Source of the DNA: Merluccius polli
Lineage: Eukaryota; Chordata; Actinopteri; Gadiformes; Merlucciidae
Reading direction: 5' to 3'
Length of the DNA: 64,000 bases
Assembly (NCBI GenBank): GCA_030340625.1
Contig: JAOPHQ010001990.1
Location: 5,001 to 69,000, forward strand
Position 1 is the first letter of the stretch; every line of letters begins with the position of its first letter. Shown piece by piece: positions 1 to 11,068 of this stretch. A program made the translations under genes and the position numbers. The notes beneath the pieces are model-generated. The model saw only the letters and a list, made by a program, of their open reading frames with translations. It did not search any database and was not told the origin of the DNA.

Positions 1-527
1 AAAATATGAAGATTTATAAGCATATTTCTAAAATGTCCCAATGTTATCAGGGAATCAATATTTAAAGTGCATTGTAGGGTATTCCATGAGTCCGGAGCAC
101 AAAATCTAAAAGCAATCCAAACCAAGTTCGGAGTTGACCCGAGGAACATCTAATCCAGTCCTGGGAGCGGCTTTGATAAGCTGCTATATTGAGGTCCACT
201 AATGAAGTAAATAAACATATACCAGTGTTGATCTTGTCTCACAGAGAGAGAGGGCCAGCAAACTGTTCCATAGAGAGTACAATGATGGCTAGTAATAACT
301 CTAAGAGCAGAGTGATATATAGCGTCATTTTTGGCATGGAGTTTAGGGCATATGAAAGTTCTACTGCAATGGCCTGTGCTGAGTTAGGAATGAGTATGGT
401 TGTGCTATTGAGAGGGTTCTGCTTTGGAGTGCAGCTTCAACTCTCGGTCCCTAGAAGGCGCTAGAGTCATGTCATCTCAAGACTTTGGCCCCAGCCTATA
501 AGGCATCAGTACTTCCACTACCTCCTC

Positions 528-530
<3 letters not shown>
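1..530. other. Unassigned intronic or intergenic sequence
   Basis: I see no gene, RNA or recognisable repeat here. The short open frames have no family resemblance and no splice context. The stretch lies upstream of the first visible SLC36 exon, so it may be intron, but nothing in it proves that. Confidence 0.4.

Positions 531-588
<58 letters not shown>
531..588. repeat. (TA)29 microsatellite
   Basis: Uninterrupted TA dinucleotides for 58 bp. Repeats of this kind are length-variable and can extrude cruciforms. Confidence 0.97.
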
Positions 589-591
<3 letters not shown>

Positions 592-1384
592 AAATGCTTA
601 TTTCTAATGAGCATTTTCAGTCACCACCTCCCAAATCTTTAGAAATATTTCCCTATCTGCATACGATTGCAATCTCTTCCTTATCACATTTCATAGATAA
701 GGCTGCCCCTATTTCCATATATATGGGCACATATGGATGGAGCCAACTTGAATTTTCCCGAAAGCAAACCCTAAACGTGACTGCAATTAATTGGTCTTTT
801 TTCTTCTTTTTCTTTGCAGTGAAATAACTAAAAGCTAAATTAATCTTAAAATTGGAAAGGTTGAGACTGAAATAGTGATAGGATATTTTTTTTGTTTGAG
901 CTCTTTCTTTGCTTTCCTTAAAACAAGTAAAAGACACTTTCCCTCATGTGAAAGGTCTCCTGGCAGAGCTTCTGCTGGCCATCTATCATCCTATGGACAC
1001 TGTAAAACTACCATTAGTGTGGCTATTCATCTATTGCGATTCATAATTCTTATATCAAAATAAATATACAAAAACATATAGCGGTTCAACATGGGCTTGT
1101 TTTAAAGATGAAATTCATGGTTTTCATTGTGCACACATATGCACACACAGGAATCAACAGTTTGAGCTTGTGTTAACACCAGTCCATCACTTAATTCAAC
1201 ATGCCGGCCCCATGATCTCTGGCGCCTTTAGATTAGCCCTACATGCAAAGTGTATCCATAGACTTATGATAAATTGATTTATTTTCTAATTGTTTATGCT
1301 CATAGTTATAGAGGAGGGTTTATTTGTGAAAAGCTGAGCAAAGCTCCTTATCGCCACATTGCAAAATAAACAGCGGTCTGACTG
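589..1384. other. Unassigned AT-rich sequence
   Basis: About 800 bp of AT-rich DNA between the TA repeat and the hAT insertion. The two short open frames that overlap here on opposite strands show no recognisable domain. I see no supported feature. Confidence 0.4.
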
Positions 1385-1392
1385 CTATAGAG

Positions 1393-2542
1393 CAGGCATT
1401 CCCAAAGAGTGGTGCGCGCACCCCTGGGGGTGCGCGAGCTGCGACCAGGGGGTGCGCGAGAGGAAAGATGTAATGGCGGTCTGGTGTAATATTACACAAT
1501 TACAGTGCTGTTTTTTAAGTGGGATTTTTCCATACAATAAAAAAACATGAACAGTAAACATTTCCTTTGTAATCCCTTTTATTTTAAATAAAAAACTATA
1601 ATTTCTTAGTTTTTGATAGAAACGTTCTTATTTTCCTCCGCTGCGCCGCGACCGGCTCTGGGTCGGCTTGGAAGGGTTCAGGGGCGAAGGTGGCCGGCGG
1701 CTTCGGCCTCTGGCTTTACAGCGCCCCCCCCCGCTCCAACCTCGCTGCTTCCCGGGGCCGTGGACGCAGTATCTCGCTGCGCCTTCCTCCCCCCTCACGG
1801 GGGTTGGGGACGGGGCCCCCTCGCCCCCGGCGTGATTGTCGACCGGGACGGACTGTCCTCAGTGCGTCCCAACCGCGTCGCGTCGTTCAGGGCGGGGATC
1901 CGGCTCACATACAACTGGCGCAAGGGGTCGGCGGCGATGTCGGCTACCCACCCGACCCGTCTTGAAACACGGACCAAGGAGTCTAACGCACGCGCGAGTC
2001 AGAGGGTCCTACGAAACCCCGCGGCGCAATGAAAGTGAGGGCCGGCGCGCGCCAGCCGAGGTGGGATCCCGGCCCCTGTTTATCTGTTTCGGAGCCTATT
2101 CTCTTAATGTTGCGGATCGTTTGTAACTTCATTGCAATTTAATTCAATGTACTGTCGTTCTACTTCCCATAACCGTTGTGTTATAATGATGCTATAGGTC
2201 CACGGTCATTTAATAGGCCTATTGCTGCAATTTTTCTTTTACGCGGCTGAAAATAACCGTAGGCCTACTTTCTGTCACTGAGCCGTGTCTGTCACTCATC
2301 CTCTTAAAAGTGGAAACTTGTGCGTAGCTTTGTTGCATTATATTGAAACTTTGTTGATGGTGTTATTGTCATGCGTGCTCTGGTTATTTGCGCATGATTA
2401 AACATGTGTCTTTATATGGCGATAAAACAAAGCTTTGTTGCGTTTTTTATATATATATTTTTTTGAAGTGGGGATTGGGGGTGCGCGAACCCGGTTGGGA
2501 TGTAGAAGGGGGTGCGCAGGAAAAAAAGTTTGGGAACCGCTG
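1393..2542. mobile_element. Non-autonomous hAT-type element carrying 28S rDNA
   Basis: The element is bounded by an exact 8-bp target-site duplication CTATAGAG (1385-1392 and 2543-2550), the usual hAT length. Its ends are imperfect inverted repeats: it begins CAGGCATTCCCAAA, and the reverse complement of its end reads CAGCGGTTCCCAAA, 11 of 14 bases alike. Both subterminal regions carry repeated GGTGCGCG-type motifs. No transposase is encoded. The interior, about 1637-2077, is GC-rich and matches eukaryotic 28S rRNA, while the flanks inside the element are AT-rich. The element therefore looks like hAT ends that have picked up ribosomal DNA and must be moved by a transposase supplied elsewhere. 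Confidence 0.85.
1637..2077 (+). pseudogene. 28S rRNA fragment (D2 region and following core)
   Basis: The stretch contains conserved large-subunit rRNA blocks in their natural order. Near 1849-1880 is the segment reading GGACTGTCCTCAGTGCG followed by CCGCGTCGCG. The core segment CTTGAAACACGGACCAAGGA is near 1961-1980, and the conserved GAGGTGGGATCCC is near 2058-2070. The 5' part resembles the variable D2 expansion of fish 28S rRNA. Only about 440 nt of a molecule of roughly 4 kb is present and it lies inside a transposon, so it is a captured fragment and not a functional rRNA gene. Identification is from memory of 28S; an alignment would set the exact ends. Confidence 0.88.
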
Positions 2543-2550
2543 CTATAGAG

Positions 2551-5500
2551 CAACTGAGCCTTCTAAAATCTGTGTATACAATGCAGATAAAAAACAAAGC
2601 AAAGCAAAAAAACATGCAACATTGTATCTGCTTTCCAACTGCTTTTATTCTGATTAGACCTCAGATAACAATATCTAAAGACCGGTGTGCAAGATTCTAC
2701 GCAAACATTTTTTCCAAATATTCATACATATCCACCTTTTTCTTTATGAGCGTGCTCATGTCCGTTGCCCTCCGACTAGTCTCACAAATCAGATCTGAAG
2801 ATTTCATCTGATGGCAGATGAGCTCAAATCTGGGTGAACTGGGCGTTTCATTTTCTTTTGCTTCAAATGTTTTTCAACCATTCATGTTTCTGGGGGCGGG
2901 GATCTGTAGACGTGCATTACATGGAATGGGTCTCTACTGGAAACAAAGGCTGAACCACAACAAACGTGATGTGGCTGACAATTAATCTCGGAACCAGAAG
3001 AGGACTGATAACTAAAACGATAGCATCATCTTCCCATTGTCTGTATCCCTCGTTGGCCAACAGTGAACATGAGCTTGTTCAGCACAGGTAAACTATACTT
3101 CCTATAGCCGGTGGGGAAGACAAACTAAAAAGTCCTGTCCGGACACCGGACAACAACATCCTTTGACAAAGTGTCTGTAAAGGTTTAAAGTCAAACCTGT
3201 GTAGTAGACTGGCCACTGTAGAAATGCTTTTGTTAAAATCATCTTCTGAAACCTCTATGTTGCCACTCACAAATGGGTTTATCTTCGGAAGAATATATCC
3301 GTAACAAAACAGGAAACACTGCGTAACTCCGCCCCTCATGCTTTCTGGTTTCCGGTCCAGGGACTGTGCAGTCTCCCCCCAGAAGTTTGGCTCATAGCAT
3401 TGTCGAACTTATGGATCCGAGATTACCCTCTGACAGGCAGGGAATGCTTTTAAGGTCAAGTGATCAGGAGCATTTCTCTGTTTCGGCATCCAGCAGAGGC
3501 AGAGATTAGGTCTCCTGTAGCACTCTGTGATTCCAGCTGTGAAACTAGAGGTGACCTTGTATCTCTCAGGTACACATCTCCTCCTCTCACGCATGAACAC
3601 ATGTATCATTCATTCTAATGGCACATTCTCACATGTGTGTCACGGCGGTCATCTGTAACTTTTGCTTTGTGGGGTTCTGATGGGATTGGTTGCGCTGCAA
3701 TAAGTGACTGCTGGGGCTTGCTTATGCCTGTCGTCATCCAGCTGGCTTATTACCAGTGGTGCTGGCGTAATCCTCCTTATAGGATTATATTTATATATAT
3801 CATTATTTAATAGAAATGTTCTAAGGTGCCTCAATGGATTATTTGAGGCTGTTTTGATTCAGTGTACCTGACATTTTGCGTGACTTTTTTTGTTTTTGAT
3901 TTTCATCTGTCCTTACTGCCACCACCAGTCCCTCGTCTCACCACTCAGGTTGTGCATTGTTTTATCCCCTTGATACCCGTGCAAGTAAACAACCTTGCTT
4001 GGTAAACACGTAACGTATTTGTTATTATTTTACGACAGAGAGAGAGAGTGATCTTATTGGTGTTGAAAAGATCTGAGCATCCCAAAAAAAACACCCACCT
4101 GTGTTTAACTTCTACATATTGTTCAGCCATGATGTTAATTTTGATAGCCAGTGTGAAACATGTGAATGTGAGATAGGATGGATGTTAGTCATTCTCCAAC
4201 TTTAAAATCTGCTCCCGATTGAGGTGGGTTAACTTTGCACAGATTGTCTCACTAATCCTCATTTTATTGAGTTGGGAAACTAACAGATAATTTACTAGAT
4301 GATCGCTTTGACCTCGAAAAAAACCCCCTGATAAGAACCAAACCCAAAGCCTCCTCCTCCGTCGCAGACATTGATGCAAAGTTTTTCTGATCATTATTTC
4401 TCCTTAACGCTTAGCTCTTCCCCCTTATGGAAGAGAGTTGTGCTTATCGATGAGCAAGAGTCCTATTCACTTCCAGCTGCGCGTTAATGATAAGCCACCC
4501 ACTACACTTCTCAAACTTCTCGGGAGTCACTGTGTGCAGATTTAGGATCTGCGATGGAATTTAGTTTAGTGCGCTCTGTACTCACAGCGTTTGATGCAGT
4601 GCGCTGATATACTCTGGTTTAATGAAAACTAATTTAAAGAAGTCCTGCTTTATTTGCTGTGCAAGATAATACACTTTCCCCATCATAATAGCCAAAAGAG
4701 ACTTCAGGCTTTGAAAATGTGAGAACATTATTCAACTGGTGAATAGCAAAAATAAACACAAATAGCAGGCCCACATACACAACACATTTAATTTCAGTTT
4801 GACTCATGTACTGATCAGATTCGTAATACATATATTCTCTGTTTATGGCACGATTTTCCTTGACCACCTATTGTCGTTGCATGACTCAGTGACTGATCGT
4901 GTGATTCAACGTTCCTCTCCTCCATTGAACAACTGACATTTCCTAAAGGCCCTGACCTACCGGGCCGGCAGTTGGCCGTTGGCTAATGTCGGGTCTTTGG
5001 TGAGCGTCCCGAGTTTTTGCAGTGTGTCCCGCATGGTGGCAATAGTCGGCCCTTGACGATTGAGCATAGAAATCACTCTGATTGGAACAGAAGTGAGCAA
5101 AGCAGCAAACGACTTTCGCCAAGAGGGCACGCACCAAACTTTTTTCAACTTCATCTTATGTTTTCACGACATATCCATCTGAAATGAAGCAACTGAAGAG
5201 CATCTGATCATCATGATTCAGGAGAGGCCAGTTCTGTACAACATTACAGAGAAACGTTATGCCAACCAAGTGGTGGAAACAGTTCTGTAATGTGGCTGAT
5301 TATTCATTTGAAAATTTGAGAAAAGTATCGGTTGTAACAGACTAGTTGTTCCCATGTCAATAAAATAATCATACTTGTACGTGTGGGTACGGGTACGTGA
5401 ATAGGTTGCGTTTGATAGCATGACGGTTCGCAATTATGTTTTGAATACCAACTTTCTCCAAAAGAGTGATAGCCTACTTTTAGTTATCGAATAGGGAAAC

Positions 5501-6618
5501 AACCTCAAAAACTAATGTTTCCAAAACATGGATGTATTAAGAATGCTCCAAATGCACACCAAGACACACTTATCATAATCTCCCTTACTTGGATTAAAAA
5601 GTGAAACTCCATTATAATTAAATCCTCTGAATACATTGGATATTTTGGTAAAAGGCATAGAGGCAGAGCATAAGCTCGTCTTCACTAGGCTATAATGTGG
5701 GTTGAGGGTTCATATTAGAAAATGCTGCATAGATGCGATGTAACTGATGCAAACGCGATTTTGTTTGTCCGATTTTATTCTTTGTTTTTCTTTCTTTTCG
5801 CAATGTTCATTTGCTACGCATCTGATCTAAAAGGACCTATAGATGTGAATTGTTTTTATATATTATATTACTTATTACTATTGTGTGATTTATTTTAGAT
5901 TATCATTATCATATTTCTTTTTAATATGGTTGTTGAGTGTGTGTGGTTGATAGCTGGTGTACAGCCTCACTTGGCCTGAGTCAGACTGATGAGACTCTGG
6001 GACTTGGTGCCATGCAGCCTGCACACCTGTGGTGCAGAGCAATCATGGCACCCAGGATAAACCAGCTATCACCACACACACTCACGAGAGAGCCAGTCAT
6101 GGCAGCACGTAACGTATTACATCTCGTCATCTCCAATAAATGCATTCTCCAACCAACATCTACCTGTGTCCTGTGTCTGACGGCCTCAGCAAAAGCCACT
6201 AAGGTGGCGTGTGGTAGGGAGCAACTGCCACACTGGCCAGTGTGGCTAGCCGCAGACGGTAAATGATTGTGAACAGGAATAAAGGTGTAGATAAATGTTT
6301 TTTCCTTGTTTAAATCACTGCACAAACAAGAAAACACAATAACCTTAATTGTTTAAAAAAATGCTGATGTTTAAAGTGCTTGACAAACTCAAATAAATAA
6401 ATCACACTCAAATAACTCAAATAAAAGTGTGCGCTGCCTTGAACAGTGTCTTTTTTTTTCAAAGTGGATTCAATCACCCCAATGAACTGGACACAGGCAG
6501 TGTCGTTGCTGTAGGTCGGATTTACATTTAACCCGTTCTTTTTCAGGATGATCTGGGACTTAAATGTAGTAAAAGGTAGCACTTCTTTGGCTATATTATA
6601 AGCAGTGTTAATCAACCC
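2551..6618. other. Unassigned sequence upstream of the first SLC36 exon seen
   Basis: About 4 kb with no supported gene. A minus-strand frame of 86 codons (3079-3339) and a GC-richer patch (about 4940-5150) with minus-strand frames look like pieces of old repeats, but I cannot assign them. No earlier SLC36 exon is recognisable. Confidence 0.35.
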
Positions 6619-6656
6619 GTGTGTGTGTGTGTGTGTGTGTCTGTCTGTCTGTCGGC
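6619..6656. repeat. (GT)11 followed by (CTGT) repeat, next to a splice acceptor
   Basis: A GT run (6619-6640) and CTGT units end about 15 bp before the acceptor AG of the SLC36 exon at 6672. The CT-rich remainder supplies the polypyrimidine tract. Length changes here could affect acceptor strength; that is inference. Confidence 0.9.
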
Positions 6657-6671
6657 CTGCCTCCTCTTCAG

Positions 6672-6953
6672 GTGGTGGAAGGATACCAGGAGAACAACAC
6701 ACTGGTCAGCATCTTGGCCCTGACCAATGCTACGGCCACACCGTTGCCCAGTGCCCAGTTGGTGGCTGACCCGACAGGGGCTGCTCCGACAGGGTCCTGG
6801 GACCTGGACCTGCGTCTCTACATGCTCTTCTCTCTGCCGTTTCTCATCGCCCTGGTCTTCCTGAAGGAGCTGCGCAACATGGCCGTGCTGTGCTTCCTGG
6901 CCAACGTATGCATGGCCGTCAGCGTGGTTATCATTTTCCTCTACATCCTGAGT
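6672..6953 (+). CDS. slc36a: SLC36 amino acid transporter, internal exon A
   Basis: This 94-codon exon encodes part of a proton-coupled amino acid transporter of the SLC36/PAT family, which moves small neutral amino acids with protons across plasma or lysosomal membranes. It starts after CTTCAG and ends before GTAAGT, with both junctions in phase 0. The first third is a hydrophilic loop (VVEGYQENNT onward), matching the variable extracellular loop of the family. Two membrane segments follow, about residues 53-68 (LYMLFSLPFLIALVFL) and 73-94 (AVLCFLANVCMAVSVV onward). The spacing ELRNM-FLANV is typical of SLC36A4, but fish SLC36A1 is not excluded. The next exon is 3.3 kb downstream. Confidence 0.88.
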
Positions 6954-8627
6954 GTAAGTTTATAATAACAGTGCATGCTGACTAGAACAGCACTGCTAAC
7001 AGAAAACAAATCAGGAAAGGGTCAGTGTCAACAGCACTGAATCTGCATGCCCCCAAAAGTTTGAATAGTTTTTACATTAGACATTACTCATGTACATGTA
7101 CATTCCATATATATTTTTGCATATTCGTACATGACAGGCAATTAAAATAGAAAGAGTCATTTTTAGTTTAGTTAAGGTCCCAACAATACCATTTATAGAT
7201 ACAAAATGTAATTGTAAGAAAAATGTTAAGAAAATAGGACAAATAGGACATAAGAACAAACTTTTAGTCTTGGGTATCTTTCAATACTATAATGTGCTAT
7301 CACCCAAAAATCTGCAAGATCTGAACAAAAGCTTACATAAACAGTGATGTACTTTAATTGCTTTTTACTAAATATAATATATATATAAGATATCTTGCTT
7401 CAATTACTTGTACTTTTTATTTTCCGAACTCACTGGAATCAGCATGCAAACAAAAACAATATTACAACAGGTTTGATTGATTGAACTTGGGCTGAATTCC
7501 TGTTGCCACGAGAACAGGCCAATGTCAGGCGCTGCGCCCACTCGCTGATACTGAGACTGCAGCTGAAACAAAGTCATAAAAGAAATATATATATATATTC
7601 CACTGCCTGTTTTCCTTTTGTTGGTTGTCAATCAATGTCTCTCACCTCACTGTTTTAGTGCTGCGTTATCTGCGTCTTTCTAGGCTGCGGCAGATGTGTG
7701 TTGCTCTGTGCATATTTAAAACCACCTTTCACCTTGCATGAGTGCTAACAACTGCAAACCTTTAACAAACCTTTTTTTATTTTGTTTCCCCTTTTGCTAC
7801 TTGAAGTATTGATTTAAAAGGCAACACCATTTAAACCATCTTTCAAAAATATCCACAGCAAAGGTTTCTCTTATGCAATCTTGCATATGCTCACTAGAAA
7901 TTGTGTAACCGCTGATGTGAGAAGATTATAGATGCTCAGAGCTATAGATGAATAATCAGAGTCACACACCTTTATATGCACATTTGTGCACTTCATTCTC
8001 TCCTTAACGATTTTCCTTATTTTTGACTTCTTTTTTTTTCAGCCATAATGTTGAGCCTAATCTTCTTTTTTAATTTCTTTGCATCGTTTTTTCTCCTTGT
8101 TACTGACATGTGGAATGTGTCACATGGCTGTTGAGATGTTAACTGTCACAGCCCCTTAGATCAGCCATCAAACTGCCCTCACATGAGCTACTTGGGAAAA
8201 GACAACATTGCTTAGTGAAGGGTTTGGTAGAAGACATGTGGCAAGAGGCATTTAAGAATTTTGCAACTCTATCCTCAGAAGCTCCTGAATAGCCCCGCTT
8301 GCCTTTGAAAGTCCTTATTCCTTGATTATGATATTGGTTGTCATGAATCTATCTAACCATCTCTGCTCTCGCCACATGTTTGAACAATGAACAATGAACA
8401 CAGCTTTCAGATTTTGTGTTGGTAAATCAATGACATGTACAAGTCTGGTACACAGAATCATTTAAAATGTTTTTTTACCATCATTTGCTGAACAAATGAT
8501 AGTCAAGATTACCACTAGGATTAATGTGTTTAATTAAAAGAGTATAAGAGTATCATGAATATTGACAGACAACATAATTCTACCCCCTATCTCTACTAGC
8601 CGGCATGTTCTTCATTGAAGTTATCTA

Positions 8628-8666
<39 letters not shown>

Positions 8667-9298
8667 AGTTGTGTATAGGTATGTGCAACTTTAAGCTTGT
8701 TTCATTTGTTTGTGTGAAAGCTATGGAATAGTACTATTTATCTGCCCCGAGTGCAAAAGATTGCATCTGCACGTTTGACGTGAAAGATAATGCTCTTACA
8801 ATGGTTAGTTCACCAAAAAAGCACTGCAACAACACAAAAAGATATGTTTGTTTTCATCTCACCCTACGATACGAGAGATTCACCTGTTTGTGGCGTGTCA
8901 CAACTCCCTTAGTTTTTGTCATACATGCAGCAGAGCAAGCACAACTTTAAACTCCATTGGATAGCTTCCAAGGTCATTTTAAGAGAAAAAACAATTACCA
9001 ACGCAGATCTAGAATGACAATTACCAACACAGGTCTAGAAGCACAGTTATCGACGTAAATCAAGAATGACAGCCGTCATAATTGTTTCTCGTATCTCGCT
9101 GTGTGGCTCTTGGTCATTGAGAGATTCCTTTTTCTTTCTTTTTGCAGAAAGCGGTGTTGCTGTCAGGTTTCAAGAGGTTAGAGGTTGAGAGGGTAGTAGT
9201 ACTAGTTGTACCAGACTTGTTAGTCCCAAAGTTTTCTCCATATTGTACACCTTGAGATCTAGAGCCCCAAGTACCTCCACAGCTCCACAAAGATATTT

Positions 9299-9327
9299 AG
9301 GTATTGTACATAAAGTGTACAATACCT
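9299..9327. repeat. Perfect foldback, 12-bp arms, 5-nt loop
   Basis: AGGTATTGTACA (9299-9310) is followed by TAAAG and then its exact reverse complement (9316-9327). Confidence 0.95.
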
Positions 9328-9857
9328 GTTCTACCTTGGACAAGCAAAGTTTGTCCAAAGGTTGTATATTTATTTTTTAGCATAAATGATTTGTCTGGAA
9401 ATGGCTGGACTAGAGTGATACATTTGTCAATGCCTGCAAATTGCACACATTTGGTGCATCTTTTTTCATTTGGGAAAGTGCAGGGGACATAAGTGAAGTC
9501 GGGCACCACTACCGCGCCATTGTGAGTGGTGACTTGGTGGAGACTTGGTGTGTATGTGTGTGTGTGTGTGTGTGTAGGCTGGTGACTGTGTTCCCTGGTG
9601 CCCTGTAAATCACGCCATCTGAATTATGCTTTCAAAAGGAGTAATTGGAGGCCCTGACAGTGCGGGCGAACACAGTCGACTGGGAATGGGGTGGGGGGGG
9701 GATCTAATTCCTCATTAGGTCACCATCCAACTCTGATTAACCTGTTTCAGGCTCTTGGTCCCCACAACTCCACCTCACCCATTTTTTAGCTCCATTTAAT
9801 TCCTTTTCTCCTGCCACCATCGTCTTCATCTATTTGTCTCTTTCATATTTGTCTCTG

Positions 9858-9990
9858 TGCTCTCTCTCTCTGTGTCTCTTTCTTTCTCTCTGTCTCTGTC
9901 TCTGTCTTTCTCTTTCGCTCTCTTTCTCGCGCTCTCTTTCTCTCTCTCTGTCTCTGTCTCGCTCTCTCTCTGTCTCTCTCTCTCGTCTAG
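9858..9990. repeat. CT-rich polypyrimidine tract
   Basis: Interrupted CT, CTGT and CTTT units. The complementary strand gives a long Arg/Glu-rich open frame that I treat as an artefact. The tract lies 235 bp upstream of SLC36 exon B. Confidence 0.9.
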
Positions 9991-10224
9991 ATTTTTCAAA
10001 TGTTTCTTTTTGAAATCCTCCTAAATGCCCTCCACATTCATCATCGTCATCGTCATCATCAGTTTCTTCATTTCCTGTTGATTTTGAAGGGGAGGGGTGT
10101 TGGGAAGTGTATGTAAGTGACTGATGTGTTTCTCTTCCCTTTCTACCTCCCCACCCTGTTCTATCCCCGGGTGTCTTTCTCTCTGTGTGAATATTTAACC
10201 TTTTCTTCATCTTTTTGTTTGTAG

Positions 10225-10323
10225 GATTTCGGAGACGCCCGGCGCATCCCCCTGACGTCGCCCGTGGGCAGGTTCCCTTTCTTCTTCGGAACGGCCATTT
10301 TTGCCTTTGAAGGCATTGGAGTG
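10225..10323 (+). CDS. slc36a: SLC36 amino acid transporter, internal exon B
   Basis: A 33-codon exon between TTTGTAG and GTGAGT, with both junctions in phase 0. It encodes the loop DFGDARRIPL followed by the strongly conserved SLC36 signature FFFGTAIFAFEGIGV (residues about 19-33), a membrane segment of the transporter core. It continues directly from exon A and leads into exon C, which begins VLPLENQM. Intron phase and position match what I recall of vertebrate SLC36 genes. The signature alone makes the family assignment secure; the paralogue is not certain. Confidence 0.92.
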
Positions 10324-10573
10324 GTGAGTTCCACCTCCAGTCTAACCTTGTTACTGTTGTTGTGATTACGTGTGGCTTGTTCTGCATTGCAATAACAAAT
10401 AACCAATTTGTGTGTGCAAGTAGCAGCTCCTATGAACCACTAGATCTCCAAATACGTCTAGTTACACTTCAGGATTTGAACAGGCATGTTCACTATAGAT
10501 CAAACACAGCACTGATTTTAAAAGGAGATGCGGAGCTCAGATGCTATGATAAGCATCGTGTGTACTGGGGGGT

Positions 10574-10575
<2 letters not shown>

Positions 10576-10608
<33 letters not shown>

Positions 10609-10743
10609 AATGAAAAACAAATAAAACAAAGTCATCAAGAAAGTTATCATGATGCTATGCTAACCTTAAGCTCCTTGAGATTTTGAGTTTGTTACACTCT
10701 CTCTGGGTCAGGGCTCTCTTGTAGATAAAAGAGAGAGAGAGAC

Positions 10744-10774
<31 letters not shown>
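10576..10774. repeat. Two GT microsatellites
   Basis: GT runs at 10576-10607 and 10746-10774, separated by non-repetitive DNA with a short GA tract. Confidence 0.95.
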
Positions 10775-10775
<1 letters not shown>

Positions 10776-10959
10776 GGCCATGGACAGGATGATGTATGGG
10801 CTTGTACCCGTGCATATTGACTGAGGGGCACAGGAGTGCTCACTCACGGCCCCCCCACAATTAATCAGCAATCAGACGACCGTCACCGTGCTGACCCATC
10901 TAGCCGTGACACAAGCAAGACCCATGCTGGTCCCGCATCACAACATCTCTCTGTCAGGA

Positions 10960-11068
10960 GAGAGAGGGAGGGAGATAGCAGAGAAAGCGGGAGATAGCAG
11001 AGAGGGCAAGATAGAGAGAGAGAGGGAGAGTGGGGGAGAGAGAGAGAGAGGGAGAGAAAGGGAAGAAT
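10960..11068. repeat. GA-rich polypurine tract
   Basis: Interrupted GA/GGGA units on the + strand. Frames across it encode only low-complexity Glu/Arg or Ser/Leu sequence and are not genes. Confidence 0.9.

Larger units (their letters stand above)
6954..10224 (+). other. SLC36 intron with simple repeats
   Basis: Intron between exons A and B. It holds a (GT)15 run (8633-8662), three tandem copies of a 26-bp unit beginning ACAATTACCAAC (8991-9068), a foldback (9299-9327), a second GT run (9549-9575) and a long CT-rich tract (about 9858-9990). I see no exon or transposon in the rest. Confidence 0.75.

Noticed and set aside
653..937. 94-codon minus-strand frame
   Set aside because: AT-rich, low-complexity Lys/Phe runs; no homology seen.
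1637..2077. Functional 28S rRNA gene or rDNA repeat unit
   Set aside because: Only about 440 nt is present, inside a transposon with TSD, with no flanking rDNA.
3079..3339. 86-codon minus-strand frame
   Set aside because: No recognisable domain, splice partner or repeat boundary.
4934..5154. Minus-strand frames in a GC-rich patch
   Set aside because: They resemble an old repeat but I could not find ends, duplication or a domain, so no feature was called.
9830..10387. Minus-strand 185-codon Arg/Glu-rich frame
   Set aside because: It is the complement of a CT-rich simple repeat running into SLC36 exon B; low complexity only.
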